The notes beneath the pieces were generated by a model. It saw only the letters and a list, made by a program, of their open reading frames with translations, was not told where the DNA came from and searched no databases. A program made the translations under genes and the position numbers. A stretch of DNA of 64,000 nt. Source: Plantago major (lineage: Eukaryota > Streptophyta > Magnoliopsida > Lamiales > Plantaginaceae). Of the stretch, positions 23,270 to 34,897 are shown in pieces. The DNA lies in the NCBI GenBank assembly GCA_026545765.1, contig CM048842.1:19990667-20054666 (forward strand), in the 5' to 3' direction. How positions within the stretch are numbered: position 1 is the first letter of the stretch; every line of letters starts with the position of its first letter.

Positions 23270-24050
23270 TAGTTGAAAAGGGAGTTAATCAGTGGATTCG
23301 GAGTTCGGACGAATATTTTATAGCCGCTATGAAAGCGAAATTCAACTATGATGAGCAGTTTGAATTTGGCCATAATTTCAAGATGATTGATTCGATCTTG
23401 GTATCCACGAGTAGATAAGACCAAGATCTATAACTTTCAAGAAGAAACTATGTCCAAATTTCGACGTTTAGACACTCAAGAAAATGGAAAAAATGAAAAA
23501 ATCTGAGGGATGAAGAACTGGCCGGTTTTAAAACCGGCCAGTTCTTCATCCGCAGGTTTTTTTTTCTTTCTTTTTTCTAAGTGTCTAAACGCCGGAATTT
23601 TGATATGTTTCCTCTTGAAAGTTGTAGATCTTGGTCGTATCTACGCTTGGACACCAAGATCAGGTCAATCGGAGTTCATATGAGAAATCTATGGTCAAAA
23701 TACCAAGGCTGCTCCATCGTAGTTCGAATTTCGCGCGCTTTCACTTAAACGGCTCTAAAATATCCATCCGAACTCCGAATCCACTTCTGTTTCGACCGAT
23801 CAACTACGTTTTCAACCAGCTGTCAGGTCTTGGATTTTATAAACGAAATATTTTCCGAAATTTTTTAAAATTTTTTTTTTGGATTTATGTTTAAAGTTTT
23901 TATTTTGTGTTCGATCGTACATGTTAATGTTTTTGTGTTTGCATATACGAGTTATTTCGATTTTTCGTTAAGTTTGTAAGATTGTTTTTGAGTTGGGGGC
24001 ATTTTAGTAAAGTTACAAATATTTTGTGTTGCGTTTAGTAGCGCCCGTCA
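23270..24050. repeat. Palindrome-centred inverted repeat, copy 4, with long tail
   Basis: The most complete unit. The reverse arm (23270-23507), the perfect 44-base palindrome (23508-23551) and the forward arm (23552-23820) give a hairpin of about 550 bases. A tail (23820-24050) ending gcgtttagtagcgcccg is shared with copy 1. Short ORFs in all copies are arm sequence, not genes. Confidence 0.75.
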
Positions 24051-25548
24051 TAACTTGGAATAATTCGTTATATGTCATTTATTAATTACCCATTTTCAAA
24101 AGGATTTGTGAAGGACCCGATCTTATATGAAAATTTCCCAATTTTCTCGATGCTAAATGACCCAATTTGACATGTAATGAAGGATTAAAATCCGAACATA
24201 ACTTGAAGCCGAATAATATTCGATTGAATATGATATGAAGTATATATATGTATTATAATTCGGATAAATCTGATAGTACTAGAGTAACCCGATCTGAATA
24301 ATTGGTGCGTCCTTAAAGACAAAGCAAAGCAGGGCCATATGTGGATAATTTACCATACAAAGGAACATCTATTTGAACCCTAAAGACGCACATCAATTTG
24401 ATTAATAATGTTTCAAAAATTGAATATCACTCTAAGGCCGGAAAACAATTTGTTTTGTATACTCACCATAGAGACTAACATCTATTTCTCACTAAATTTT
24501 GTCATCACTATTCACTTGTGAGCATATAAAATCACATTTTGGGATCTCCATCTCTAAACTTTCCCTGAACAACCTTGAGTAATTCAAAATCGCTTATAAA
24601 TGAATTTTGGAAATAAAAGGGCAATTAACTGGTATAACTAGCTTAACAAATCGCTCTAAAGTCAAAAGTGCTCTTAGGATAGTGAGTTAATTTCTATCAC
24701 ATGAAAGCCAATTCAAAATGTTTTCCATTTTATTATACATTTTAAGGCTAGCTTAGAGCCTGTTTGAATGATAACTCTATCGTAGAAAAGAAGTATTTAT
24801 AAATCCTTTTCTTTTCCAACATGCAATTTATAGGCTTAAAAAATGTGTTGAACTGTTAAACACTGCACAAGCTTGTTGTTGGGGATGATTATTAATGAAT
24901 AATGATGATGTCTAACTAAAATTAGTTGTGAAATAGTTAATTTAGTCCGGAAAATTCGGGTGAGGCCTGCTAACAATTAACTTTTACACCGAATGGTTGC
25001 TTCTTTTTATGTCCGATCCAATTATATGTTTCTTCATCCACCAGTTGTCTTACAAAGAATACAATGTTTTTTTTTTCCCTTTTCTTTCTCCCAATAATAG
25101 GGCAAGGTCCTACTTTTAACCCTACGCTAATCGATCGAACTCCGACCCTTTGGTCTGTCGTGGTTACATACTTTTGGACTGTTCTTCGAATAATGTGCTG
25201 GCCTCACTAGTACACATGTCCTTTTCCACAACATATGGGTGACCAATTCAGAAGTATCCTGGTTAGCGTACAAGTGAGACAAATTAAGTGCATGGGTAAG
25301 AACATGTGTGGGTATCGTGAAGCTAGCATATCACTCAAAGAATAGTCCAAAAGTAACGGTGCCGGATCAAAGTGTTGGATCTCGATCGATTAGTGCGATT
25401 AATTGTCGGATCGTTACAATAATTTTCCACTAAGGGTACAAATCAGGGGTTACTAATGAGTTTATTAGTGGCGTTCCAGGTTGCTCTAGAAGCCACATGC
25501 TACAATGAAAACTAACATAGAGGCAGAGCAACAAGTAATTGAAACTCA
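24051..25548. other. AT-rich intergenic sequence
   Basis: No gene, TIR element or LTR recognised over 1.5 kb. Confidence 0.3.
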
Positions 25549-25806
25549 TACTCCTACGTCCCGAAGAACTTCATACATTAGGGTTAGCGCACAGTTTTAT
25601 ACGAAAAATTAAAGTAATGATAGAATATAAAAAATGTGGGGAAAAGTGTACTTTTAGTGGTAAAAGGTATAATTTGAGTGTAAAGTTGAGATTATTTATT
25701 ATTTGTTGGGTGTGGGGTACCTTCATTTTTTGGTAATGTATGAAATTTTATGGGATGGTTAAAAATGACAAATGTATGAAGTTGTGCGGGAACGGTGGGT
25801 GGGAGT
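25549..25806. mobile_element. Stowaway-like MITE, diverged
   Basis: The left end tactcctacgtcccgaagaa and the reverse complement of the right end, actcccacccaccgttcccg, are inverted; both continue into aacttcatacat. About 255 bases, non-coding. The right TA duplication is mutated. Confidence 0.65.
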
Positions 25807-26053
25807 TCCTGATATTTAACAAATTGAGTAGGTAATTCATCGTTTGAGAATATACTTCATTCTACCAAAACCACCGGAATGAAAATAAAATAAAATAAAA
25901 CAAACACAAACATGACATTTAACAAAATGAGCAACTGATTCATCGATTTAGGATATCATATACTTCCCGTTAACTCAATCACCAGAAAAAAATACACTTG
26001 GCATTCAACAAATACAGCAATAAATTCATAGTTTCTGAAATCATATACTTCCA

Positions 26054-26500
26054 ATGTACCAGAATTACTATTCATGGTTTCTGAAAGTCAAGATTGCAGA
26101 ACAGAAGTTAGGGGTTACTGGAGGGACTATTTGGTGCAAAAATCAGCGTTGGAGACGTGTCATTCTTGGAGGAAAAGTTCTCGAGGCTTTCAGATGGATG
26201 GATTTACTTTCCATTTCTTTCGGAATTTTTGGGAGATGCTTCAAGGTGATTTTGAGGCTTTGTTTTTCTTAGTAATTCAAGACTTGTTCGAGGTTTAAAT
26301 ACGTCATTCATCACTCTAATACCTAAATGAGCGAATCCCATGGCTATTGAGGAGTTTAGACACATATCGCTCAATGCTCATTGGTGGAATTTATAAGGTG
26401 TTGCAAAGGTCCTATCTAGTGAGTTGTCAAGGTACTTGGTGAGGTAATTTCGATCAACAAATCAACTTTATGGGGGTCAGGAACATTCTTGATGGGGTGG
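26054..26500 (+). pseudogene. LINE reverse transcriptase fragment
   Basis: A conceptual plus-strand reading shows the plant LINE RT hallmarks: DGFTFHFFRNFWEML near 26190, then GLNTSFITLIPK near 26295-26325, then a frame shift/stop and NPMAIEEFRHISL with YKVLQ further on. These correspond to the N-terminal RT blocks (DGF...W..., N.T.I.LIPK, .P..I...RPISL). The FADD catalytic block is not present. Only a short relic of a non-LTR retrotransposon remains. Confidence 0.72.
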
Positions 26501-26505
26501 TGATG

Positions 26506-27120
26506 TGCACTCCGAGATTTTGATTTCGTTGTAGAAACTGTAATCCTTAAATACAATCAAAGATTAAATTTATATTTACAGGAAGCTCACTAACACACAA
26601 CAATAGTGGTAAGTTAACTCGGGATATCGTTCTCGACAGACACTTAGCATAGGAACAAACAAGTAACGATTTGATTACGCGTGGAGACAACAAACAGATT
26701 AAAGTAAGGAGATTGTATGTAAACAAAAGATTAAAGTATACAGATTATATGTAGATAGATGAAATCGATGATGATGATTGAAGTAAAGGATTCCCAACCT
26801 CCCTTTAGCTATACTACTCCCAACTTCCTAGTTAATATCCTACGCAATTTTCTCTAACGACAGCAGGGCATAATACTAAATACCGAGACACAGTCAATAC
26901 CGGTACCCCTACTAAGTTCAATGAAACTACTGTGTCACTCAGGAGAACATCACACCACGGAGGATGTATAGAGTTGCATAACCACGATTTACTAAAAATA
27001 TAACACGGCATATAAAGAAGTAGCACAGCAAAGTTTCGGCGGTTCGCCTTCAAAAAAAAAAAAAAAAGAAAGTTAGCTACTCATAGTATTCCACAATAAA
27101 CTAAAATCGAAAACTCCCAG
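26506..27120 (-). repeat. Gypsy LTR fragment
   Basis: A gttaactcgggatatcg(t)tctcg motif (26614-26633) and an agctactcatagtattcc motif (27073-27090) occur in the same order as the related motifs of the LTR at 3688-5081. This suggests a minus-oriented LTR of a related gypsy family next to the gag relic. The ends are unclear. Confidence 0.5.
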
Positions 27121-27185
27121 ATTCGGGGTTCTTCCGTCCAGATTCGGTACGGTTTCCTCTCCTGATTCATGTACCCTCGGCAGCT

Positions 27186-28514
27186 TCAACAATCATCATA
27201 GCTCTCTCGATGTGACCCGGCAGCTTGTCCTTGTTCTGTTGCAGTTCCCCTACTTCTTTGGCGATTTGACCAATCTTTAGTTCCATTCCTCTCAAGGTGT
27301 TGTCGGTTCGAATTGGTCCTCGCGGTAAATTCACCCTGCTGCTTCACAAATTTCCCGATGTCTCCCATCTCCTTCATTATGGTATCTATCTTGTCTTCCA
27401 TGGAGGGTGGCTTGAGTAGGTTTTGTGACGGTCTTGGTGGTGGTGTGGGAACATGTGTCATAGTAGGTGGTCTAGGTGGCAGTTTGGGTGGGTTTAGGCT
27501 AGGTCCAGTACGGTACGATAAAAGAGGGTGTTGAGGGATAATGTTGTTTACCGGTTGGTTCCTCAGCCTCCAATTCCTTGATTCTTGCACGTAGTGTGCC
27601 TCTTCCAGTGGTGTTGGTTCCTCCGGTACTTCATCCACAACATCCTTATCTCTATAGCATCAATCCTCCTGCAGATCTATTTCCAAGGGGTTTCCTCGAT
27701 TGCTATGACCTCCTTAGTAGCAACCCTTCTTCCTCGTCCTTTCTGCATAGAGTTCTCACTCAGGTTCTCGCACACTTCCCAAATCCTTCTTGGGGGTGCA
27801 TCTCGCAGGTTTCCTTCACATGCTCCATCGATAAGTGCATGGCTGATAGAGTCAAGTCCCTTGTAGAAGTTGTTGACCTTATCAAACATTGCATAAGAGT
27901 GCATAGGGCATCTGTCAAGTAGATCCTTGTATCTCTTCCACGCTTCATGGAAGGTTTCTCCATCAAATTGGCTGAAGTTTTGGATCTGGCTCTTCCGGTC
28001 GGTTGTCTTCTTCAATGGGAAGTATTTGAGCATAAATTTGTTGAAGACCTCATCCCATGTAGTCAAACTGCCCGGCTGTAGTGAGATAAGCCAGTTCTTC
28101 GCCTTGTCCTTAAGGCAGCTGGTTTAGATGAGTTCCTTTTAGATCATACTCCCTTGTAATCCTTTCCAGATAGATGCTGGAGGTATGCGGTGTACGTCTC
28201 GGCATAACGTAGTCGCGCATGGGTCTGTCGTCTTCATCTACCAGTTCCACCCTTGCGTAGTTATCCCTTCTTCATTTCTCGTCTAACCTCAATCTTTCCT
28301 CAGCTATCCTTAGCATTTCTCGTTTCAGCTCTCCCCTTTCAGCTTGAATCTCAAGTCGCACCCTAAGCAGCTGCTCAAGTTCAGAAGTTGCGACGTTCCC
28401 AAATGGATTGTCGTTGCTGGTTCCTTCTCCAGTCATGTTGCTAGATGATTCCATGATGGTAGCAAATAGTCTTCGCCTTTCAAGATTGTCTATGTCGTCT
28501 CTAAGCAGTACCAA
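27186..28514 (-). pseudogene. gag: Gypsy gag relic
   Basis: Three minus-strand frames follow in order. 28514-28272 is an N-terminal coil rich in Glu/Arg; 28066-27677 is the gag domain with TTWDEVFNKFMLKYFP, GETFHEAWKRYKDLLDRCP and FYKGLD motifs; 27638-27186 is a proline-rich linker. The frames do not join, so frameshifts or a stop break the gene. No protease or pol follows; an LTR fragment comes almost at once, suggesting an internal deletion or a gag-only element. It is related to but clearly different from the gag at 2213-3463. Confidence 0.75.
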
Positions 28515-28697
28515 TGGTGTTCCTGCACTTCTTCAACCTTGCATAAAAACTAACAGACGAACCCTGGTAGATACTAATATATAATACTAGGAAGAAAATA
28601 AACAGGAATCTAAAATTACTTATTTTTGGGTTTCTTGATAAGGAAGTAAACTAATGCAAGAAAGAAAATATTTTTTTGGATTTTCTTGGTGAGGAAG
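28515..28697. other. Short spacer with local duplication
   Basis: The phrase tttttgg(g/a)ttttcttgataaggaagt is present twice (28621-28647 and 28670-28696). No primer binding site is visible. Confidence 0.4.
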
Positions 28698-29305
28698 TGA
28701 TGAGTCGATATTTTAACGACTCATTTAGTCTTTTTTAGCCGTATTTGTTATGTATTCTTGCCTTTTTTATAGTGTTTTAGTTCATTTTCACGTTTGGGTG
28801 TTTTGTGTGTTTTTGTACTTTTTTTTAGGTGTTTTTAGGTAAAGGCAAGAAGATGGAGGACCAATGTGCAATTTGAAGCTCTTCCAAAGCTTCTAGAAGC
28901 ACACAAGGCCAAGTAGTGGGCCATTACTCCAAGGTGGTGACATGGAGGTTGAGAAAAGGGAGTGAAAATAGGAGGAATTGGAAAAAATGGGAGGTTACCC
29001 GGATTGGTACCTCACCGCGGTGAGCTCCATCAACACGGAGGCTCACCGCGGTCCAGCCAAACAAAACAAGTTGTGAACTGCCTCGTAGGGAAGGAGACCG
29101 TGGTGAGCATTGATATGACAGAGTCAATGCACGATTTCTGGCAGTTTTTTCCCTAGCTTTCAAATTTCCACTTCCTTGGTCTTATAAATAGGCCACTTGT
29201 ATCATGTATTTTTCATATCTTCATACCCTCTAGTTATATTCTCTTTCAATTCAAACGTTGTAAACAATCTAGTGATTCAATCTCTCTTTCAATTGAAGTA
29301 TATTT
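28698..29305 (+). repeat. Gypsy LTR 5' part, cut by copia insertion
   Basis: Starts TGATGAGTCGATATT with the actcattt(a/g)gtctttttta context shared with the LTR starting at 5081. It holds a CTCACCGCGGTGAG palindrome near 29010 and a cttataaata box near 29182. It ends abruptly at the copia LTR (29306). The last five bases, tattt, may be the copia target duplication. Confidence 0.65.
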
Positions 29306-30901
29306 TGTTGGTCCAGATAACGGCAAAGGAAAAGACCGGGGTGTGAGGGGGGTGAATAGTCTTTTACAACTTTTGTCGATAAACAAAATTTCTCAGATAT
29401 CTGAGAAGGTATCTGATACTTAATTTCAGAGAGCGGAAGACTTTTTTTGTGATAAGTGTACGTGCTCAGCAAGATATAATGTGTTTAAATACTTAGCAGG
29501 ATAAAGAGAACGATAAGTAAATTGCTGAAAGTAAATAACACGTCTTTTATAGTGGTATATGAAGGTGGCGTAATCCTTCAACTAATTCACTTCGGCCATT
29601 CTCAGACCTGGAATCCACTAAGACAGATAATTGAGTTCACCTTACAAATATCTTTTCCCAATTCCTAAAATACACTAGGTTCCCAACCAAATCTTCCCCC
29701 TGAGTTATTCCCCGGCTCCCAGCCAAGTACTTCCTATACTCAGAAACCTTTGAGTTGTTCCTTAGTTTCCCAAACTAAGTACTTCCTATGCTCAGTAACC
29801 TTGGAGTTATTCCTTAGTTTCCCAAACTAAGTACTTTCTGTACTCCAAGGTGTTGGTTACGAAGGTTTGTCAGGTGAGTAGTCTTACTAACTTTTCAATT
29901 ATTTAAGAATACTCTATAGAACAAGAATCACTTAACACACTTCACAATGTGTGGTGATATGTTCTTTACTGACCCAAGTCTATGTTAACTGTTCTGGAGA
30001 ATGAAACTCAGATACTTGATCTTTTGATTCAACTCCTTCACAGATAGCAATGCTTGTTAAGGATCAGGACACTTAGAACTTTCGTGCTACTTAGAATTCA
30101 AGAGCTTAGTCGCAACTGTAAGCTGAAGAGTAAGTAGGTTGAAGGCTTGTACGCTTGAATGAATAAGTTCGTTCTGTGTGTAAGTTCAAGGTGTCTTTCA
30201 AGCATTCTAAGTGGTGATATTTATAGTTGAATTTGAAGCCGTTTGAATAGTATCCCTTATGCTCAATTCAAATTCAAACTATTGATATATGAAAATAGTA
30301 CTGCAGAAGACGTTGTCTCTTTTTCAGAGATTTCCTCTTTTGTTCAGATGTCTCTGTCTGCGCATTTATTGCATTGTACTATTTTTGTCCTGTAGTGCCA
30401 ACGGAAATATGCACGCTTTCTGAAGCATTGCATGTCCCTTCCCAAAGACCTTCACATCTCCAGATACCTGTTGAAACATTGTTTCCCAGAAACATAGTTT
30501 TATCCAAGGTATTTGAGTGTAGGTTTCTGTGGGCAATTTTCCTCGTTCAGAAACCTTGTGTTCTCAGATATCTTTTGCAAAACTTGCTTAGCGAAAAACA
30601 CTTGTTTCTTTAAGATATTTGGACATAGGTATCCGAGGAGACTTTTCTCCTTAGTCTTCAGTAATCTTGAGCAAACTTCAGTCTTCTGGAAATGAGTTCC
30701 TTTGCTTGGATGCTTCCTTCTTCGTCTTATTTATCTAAAAAAAAATTACATTCGGAGACCTAATATCCTATACAAGATTTGCTAGACTAATCATACTTAG
30801 TGATTTTCCTCTTTTACAGTGTTCAAGTGAACTAAGAGTACTAAGCACCTTTCTGAGCTAAGATACGTTGCTGATCAAAATCTAAACATATATTCCTAAC
30901 A
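29306..30901 (-). repeat. Copia 3' LTR (minus orientation)
   Basis: On the minus strand it runs from TGTTAGGAATATAT at 30901 to GGACCAACA at 29306, about 1.6 kb. It is clearly related to but longer and more diverged than the LTRs at 732, 40839 and 54239. The polypurine tract (AAAAAGGGGGAAATT) is at 30902-30916. Confidence 0.9.
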
Positions 30902-31340
30902 AATTTCCCCCTTTTTGATCAGTCAATGATGACTATCTTTAAAACCTATTACAACTTGGAAGAGGGAACAGTCCAGCACTTAATCATTTCTTATGACCTT
31001 TTCAATTCATTTAATTAAGTGCAGAAAGTAAACATCAACCAAATCACAAGGTGTGATCTTTGCTGACAAGTTATCTTTTTATAGATTGATATCTGAGAGT
31101 AGGTTCATCAGATATGTTATATGGAAAGTTCATAGATAACTTAATAAAATACATTTCAGTACAATCAGCAAGATACAAAAATTACATAGTAAACTAGGAC
31201 AACAGGAGTAACCAGGCTCCAAGTAGACATCCTAATAAACTAGTCTTCAAGTCTTGAAAATCTTCAAGTCTTCAATCAGCAGATCTATGGATCAATTAGC
31301 AAATTCCCTATCCCCAAACCTTTTGATATCATCTGAGTAG
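30902..31340 (-). other. Copia 3' untranslated region and polypurine tract
   Basis: Non-coding; collinear with 53806-54238 of the plus-strand element, at moderate identity. Confidence 0.6.
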
Positions 31341-31883
31341 TCATAAAGTTCTGACTAACATCCCAGTTTCTCTCGCATAAACACAAACTTCTTTGTATGA
31401 TTTGGTGGGATTCTTCTTGGCAAAGTGTTTGACCCATAAATACTTTCTCCATTTCCAGGCATGCTCAATTCTGATATCTGATAGCTTGAAGTATACATAT
31501 ATGATCCTCAGATATCTGATGTCACCTTTGTATTGATCTTCAGTCATGTAGAATGACTGAAAGGGTTCCACAACAAGTCTTGGCCTTGTGCCTGTTCCAG
31601 TCATCTTGGGAATTCTGTGCACATCATCTGGTTTCCCATAAGGACATTCAAAGGAGAGGTCCTTTTCCATGGCTTCAGTTCTTTTGGAGATTTCAAAATC
31701 CAGCCATGCTTTGACATGCTTTGGATTTATCAGTACTGGCTTGTCTTTTCTCCATGCCATGAGTTGTTTATGAATTGGTTCTGGAAATTTTTTATTTACT
31801 AGTAAGTGCTTGAGTTCTAGAATCCAGTAGCCATTCTTCTGATTAATGCACCTGTAGACAAAGGAGTCATTGTTGGTCTTCAC
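31341..31883 (-). CDS. Accessory gene, C-terminal module
   Basis: 180 codons ending in a stop. Conserved with 53210-53805: RCINQKNGYWILELKHLLVN at the start, a HVKAWLDFEI block, the LSFECPYGKPDDVH block, then FYMTEDQY and LWVKHFAKKN. Despite many nucleotide differences from the plus-strand copy, the aligned protein keeps these blocks. The function is unknown, and no family was recognised. It follows a long acidic/basic linker and is the last coding part before the LTR. Confidence 0.65.
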   Translation of the reverse strand: MKTNNDSFVYRCINQKNGYWILELKHLLVNKKFPEPIHKQLMAWRKDKPVLINPKHVKAWLDFEISKRTEAMEKDLSFECPYGKPDDVHRIPKMTGTGTRPRLVVEPFQSFYMTEDQYKGDIRYLRIIYVYFKLSDIRIEHAWKWRKYLWVKHFAKKNPTKSYKEVCVYARETGMLVRTL

Positions 31884-31942
31884 ATACTCAATCTTAGCTT
31901 CTTCAGGCCTGAGTGGTAGTTGATGTTTTCTTTGTTCAGCTC

Positions 31943-32524
31943 TCAGCCTGTTCCTCCTTGTCTTGAATTCTCCCTTGGGGGATTGCTTGAAGAACCACCC
32001 TGGATTGACTTGGTATTTCCAGAGGGTGTTTTAGCTGCTAAAGGCTTTGCAGCTATGGGCTCAGATAGGCTATCAACCCTTTTTCTTTTTCTGTGAAGAG
32101 GAGCTTCATCTTCATCAGTCTCTTCATCATCATCATCAAGATCAATTCTTGTGGAAATTTTGCAGCCTTCTTCATTGCCCTGGGATTTGATTTGTCCTTC
32201 TTCTTCTTCTTCTTCTTCTTCTTCTTCTTCTTCTTCTTCTTCTTCTTCAGAAGACTCATCAACCCCTTTCACTTGTCTTCTCCTTGGAGCCTTGGTACTC
32301 GTTGGAGGTCTCTGTGCCCTGGCCCTTGTTGTTATTGTTTGTTCAGAAGGTTGCCGGGAAGTAACTACTACTTGTAAAGCAGCTTGACTTGAGGAGGGCT
32401 CATTGATTCTGAGTGGTGGTTGGGAAGATTTCTTCTTATTTCCTCTTCCTTTCTGAGCACCAGAACCTTCCCCTTGTCTTGGATACTTTCCCCCCTTAGT
32501 CATTGTTGACTGACTAAGTATCAC
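31943..32524 (-). CDS. Accessory gene, charged linker with poly-Glu and nuclear-signal-like motif
   Basis: 193 codons of low complexity: Ser/Gln/Arg-rich start, a long Glu run coded by GAA repeats (32206-32248), an Asp/Glu stretch and a basic cluster (HRKRKRVDS) like a nuclear localisation signal. The plus-strand element has the corresponding HKKRRQ cluster at about 52963. The order and motif pairing suggest homologous linkers. Whether this frame is read separately or as part of one spliced protein cannot be decided. Confidence 0.5.
   Translation of the reverse strand: MILSQSTMTKGGKYPRQGEGSGAQKGRGNKKKSSQPPLRINEPSSSQAALQVVVTSRQPSEQTITTRARAQRPPTSTKAPRRRQVKGVDESSEEEEEEEEEEEEEEEEEGQIKSQGNEEGCKISTRIDLDDDDEETDEDEAPLHRKRKRVDSLSEPIAAKPLAAKTPSGNTKSIQGGSSSNPPRENSRQGGTG
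32206..32248. repeat. (CTT)n microsatellite, codes poly-Glu on the minus strand
   Basis: About 14 CTT units, within the accessory gene linker. Confidence 0.95.
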
Positions 32525-33654
32525 AAAGGATTCTGAGAGGGATTTAAAGTTTTCTTGTAGATAATTGTAAGCTTTAACTTCTGAAGTTCAGTCTTGAGCT
32601 CCTGATTTTGTTTGATAAGTCCTGTTTCCTTATCAGTGAGCTCTGCCAGTAGACCTTGAGTAGCATCTGCTTTTCCAGCAGCATAGCTAGCCTTATTGAG
32701 GGCTTTTTCAGCAAGATTATTTTCATCATCCCTTACCATGCCTAGGTCTCTCTGAGCAATGACCAAGCTTGTTGTTCTCTGAGTGATGAACTCAGTGAAC
32801 TTCTTCATTTCAGCAGGGACTGATGCAATTACTTCTTCATTTTGACGAGACAACTCCTTTCTTAGAGTTGCTGAACTCGTATCCGCCATGTAATCATGGG
32901 AGTTGAGATTTGGTGTATTACTGAAGCTTTGAGGAGCTATCAGTTTTCTCTTTAAGTGAGAAACTCCCAAGTGAACATTTGCATGTTCTGCCAAGGTTCT
33001 GTCTTCTTTATCATCTGAGTCTTCATCCCAGTGATCTTCATCCTCTTGGATATTTTCATCAATATTTTCTAGCCCAGCAATCATCTCAGAGATGGGCTTC
33101 TTTCCTTTCAGTGAGGATGATGGTACTTCTTTTGGTGATGCCGCCTTAGCATCATAATTGTCTTCAGATACTTGCTCAGTATCCAATTCCTCAGCAATTG
33201 CCTGAATGATAAGTTGGAGTTCTTTCATCTCAGCATAAACTGCCATTTCCTTGATTGTTTGATCTTCAATCTTTTGGAGCTTTGCTTTGGATTCAGCTAT
33301 CTTCTTTTCCAGTTGAAGATTTAGCGGTTGTTCTTCCTCCAACAGTTGTTTGAGTTGAGAAACTCTGGTTTGTGAATATAATATCTTCTGAGTGTTGTCC
33401 TCAGAATGCTCATCTACTTGTTCAGTAGGATCTTTTTGTTGGGGGAGATGGATGTGTAGACTTCTGAGGAGATGGAGGAGGGTTATTTTGTGAAGTCCTT
33501 TCAGTGTGCTTTTCAGCAACTGAGGTATTATTAAATTGTGCAATCCCTCCTGTCCCTGGTGCAGGGGCATCATCATCATCCTTTTTGTCATCATCATCCT
33601 TGTGATGATCAGAAGGAGGTTCTTCAAAATTATTCTCATCTGTATCATCCTCAT
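32521..33654 (-). pseudogene. Accessory gene, coiled-coil segment
   Basis: An open frame with heptad-like runs (SQLKQLLEEEQPLNLQLEKKI and KETGLIKQNQELKTELQKLK by pattern), matching the plus-strand segment at about 51780-52570. The frame differs from that of the upstream middle module, so a frameshift lies near 33430-33480. The first residues of the track are out-of-frame readings of the acidic linker. Confidence 0.5.
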
Positions 33655-34087
33655 CTTCAGAAACCAGATTGATCACATCAGGAAGTGTGATTAATTGCCC
33701 ATTTACTTCCTCTTGTTCAGAGGGTATGCACTGTATGGACTTGGGCAGGATTAGCTTGAATGCCATCTCCATTCTGGTCTGATCATCAGCCTTCTCAAAA
33801 GCTTCTATGAGCTTGTATGCAGCTTCTTTGACAAAGTCCTTATGCATCAGAGTAGCAAAAGTGTACTGCTCTGTTGGGAACATAGCATGGACATAATTCT
33901 CCAAGTCAAAAGCTCTGACTCTTCTCAATTGGTGATCAGTCACCTTTGTTAATTCAGTCAGATCTGAGCTTCTGAGATTTTGCCACTTTCTGAAATACTT
34001 GAGGTGTTTCTTAAGAGTGTGGTCTTTGAAGAATGGAAGCAGGTCTTCTGTTGAGAATGCAGAGACCTTTGGCACACTTGTTTGAGC
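33422..34087 (-). CDS. Accessory gene, middle module
   Basis: The exon begins at 34087 after a TTTCTTTCAG|GCTCAA acceptor. Conserved blocks shared with the plus-strand copy (51133-52308): HTLKKHLKYFRKWQ, ENYVHAMFPTEQYTFATLMH and EEVNGQLITLPDVINLVSED, followed by an Asp-rich tail. The protein is much better conserved than the flanking introns. Unknown function; no fold recognised. Upstream, a 78-base intron (34088-34165) separates it from the preceding exon. Confidence 0.65.
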   Translation of the reverse strand, partial: AQTSVPKVSAFSTEDLLPFFKDHTLKKHLKYFRKWQNLRSSDLTELTKVTDHQLRRVRAFDLENYVHAMFPTEQYTFATLMHKDFVKEAAYKLIEAFEKADDQTRMEMAFKLILPKSIQCIPSEQEEVNGQLITLPDVINLVSEDEDDTDENNFEEPPSDHHKDDDDKKDDDDAPAPGTGGIAQFNNTSVAEKHTERTSQNNPPPSPQKSTHPSPPTKRSY

Positions 34088-34165
34088 CTGAAAGAAAGAG
34101 TTTTGAGTTAGATTCAAAACTTGTGTAGATATCTGAGTACTAATGTAGTTAGGTTTCTGAGTTAC

Positions 34166-34497
34166 CTGAATAAGTGCATCGTGCTCGAGACTTGTACCAT
34201 CGAGGTGGGGTGCCTCAGATATCTTGTTGTAAGGTGGAGACTTAGGAGTCTGGTCCTCATCAACCTTTCTTTCTGCTTGAACATGAGAATTAAAATTATC
34301 ACAATACTTAGGAAATAGTCATGAAAGAGTTTTTGCAATAAAGCTTCAATGATTTCTGAGTTTTTCACTTACTTCCTCAAAAGGAGGCTTAGAATCATTT
34401 TTCTCAGATTCTTTCTCAGTTTCTGGTGTTCTTTCTGGTGATGTTGCCTTGGTGGCTTCATCAATTTCCATGGGTGCAGGGGATGTAGCAACTCTTT
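34166..34497 (-). pseudogene. Accessory gene, mini-exon region left of the CACTA insertion
   Basis: Contains the donor CAG|GTAACTCAG (34165) and exon sequence rich in Pro/Thr/Glu/Lys. The CACTA element at 34498 splits a mini-exon that resumes at 38598. Confidence 0.5.
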
Positions 34498-34897
34498 CAC
34501 TACAAAAAAAAATTGGGTTTAGGGACGGATAGAGACGCCCGTCCTTAAAACGGGCGTCTCTAACCAAATAGGGTAGGGACGGATATTTTAAATATCCGTC
34601 CCTAAATAAAGACGGATTTTATCCGTCCCTAATGGCCGTTGATAATATCCGTCCCTACATTTAGAGACGGATTTATCCGTCCCTAAACTTGATTTTTTAA
34701 ATTTTTTTTTTTATTTTCTTGTTTTTCACATTTCACCTGTTTTACACTCAATATAGTCGTAGATAATATACCCGAAAGTGATAATTGCATTAATTAAAAT
34801 AGAGATTCGATAAAATATCCGAACAGAAGACTAAATATCCGAACAAGATGAGATAGTGTGAAAGTATGTAGCTAGAACAACATAAGTACATGAGCAT

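Noticed and set aside
32053-32387. Poly-Lys, poly-Phe and poly-Ser ORFs around the CTT repeat
   Set aside because: Other-frame readings of the poly-Glu repeat of the accessory gene.
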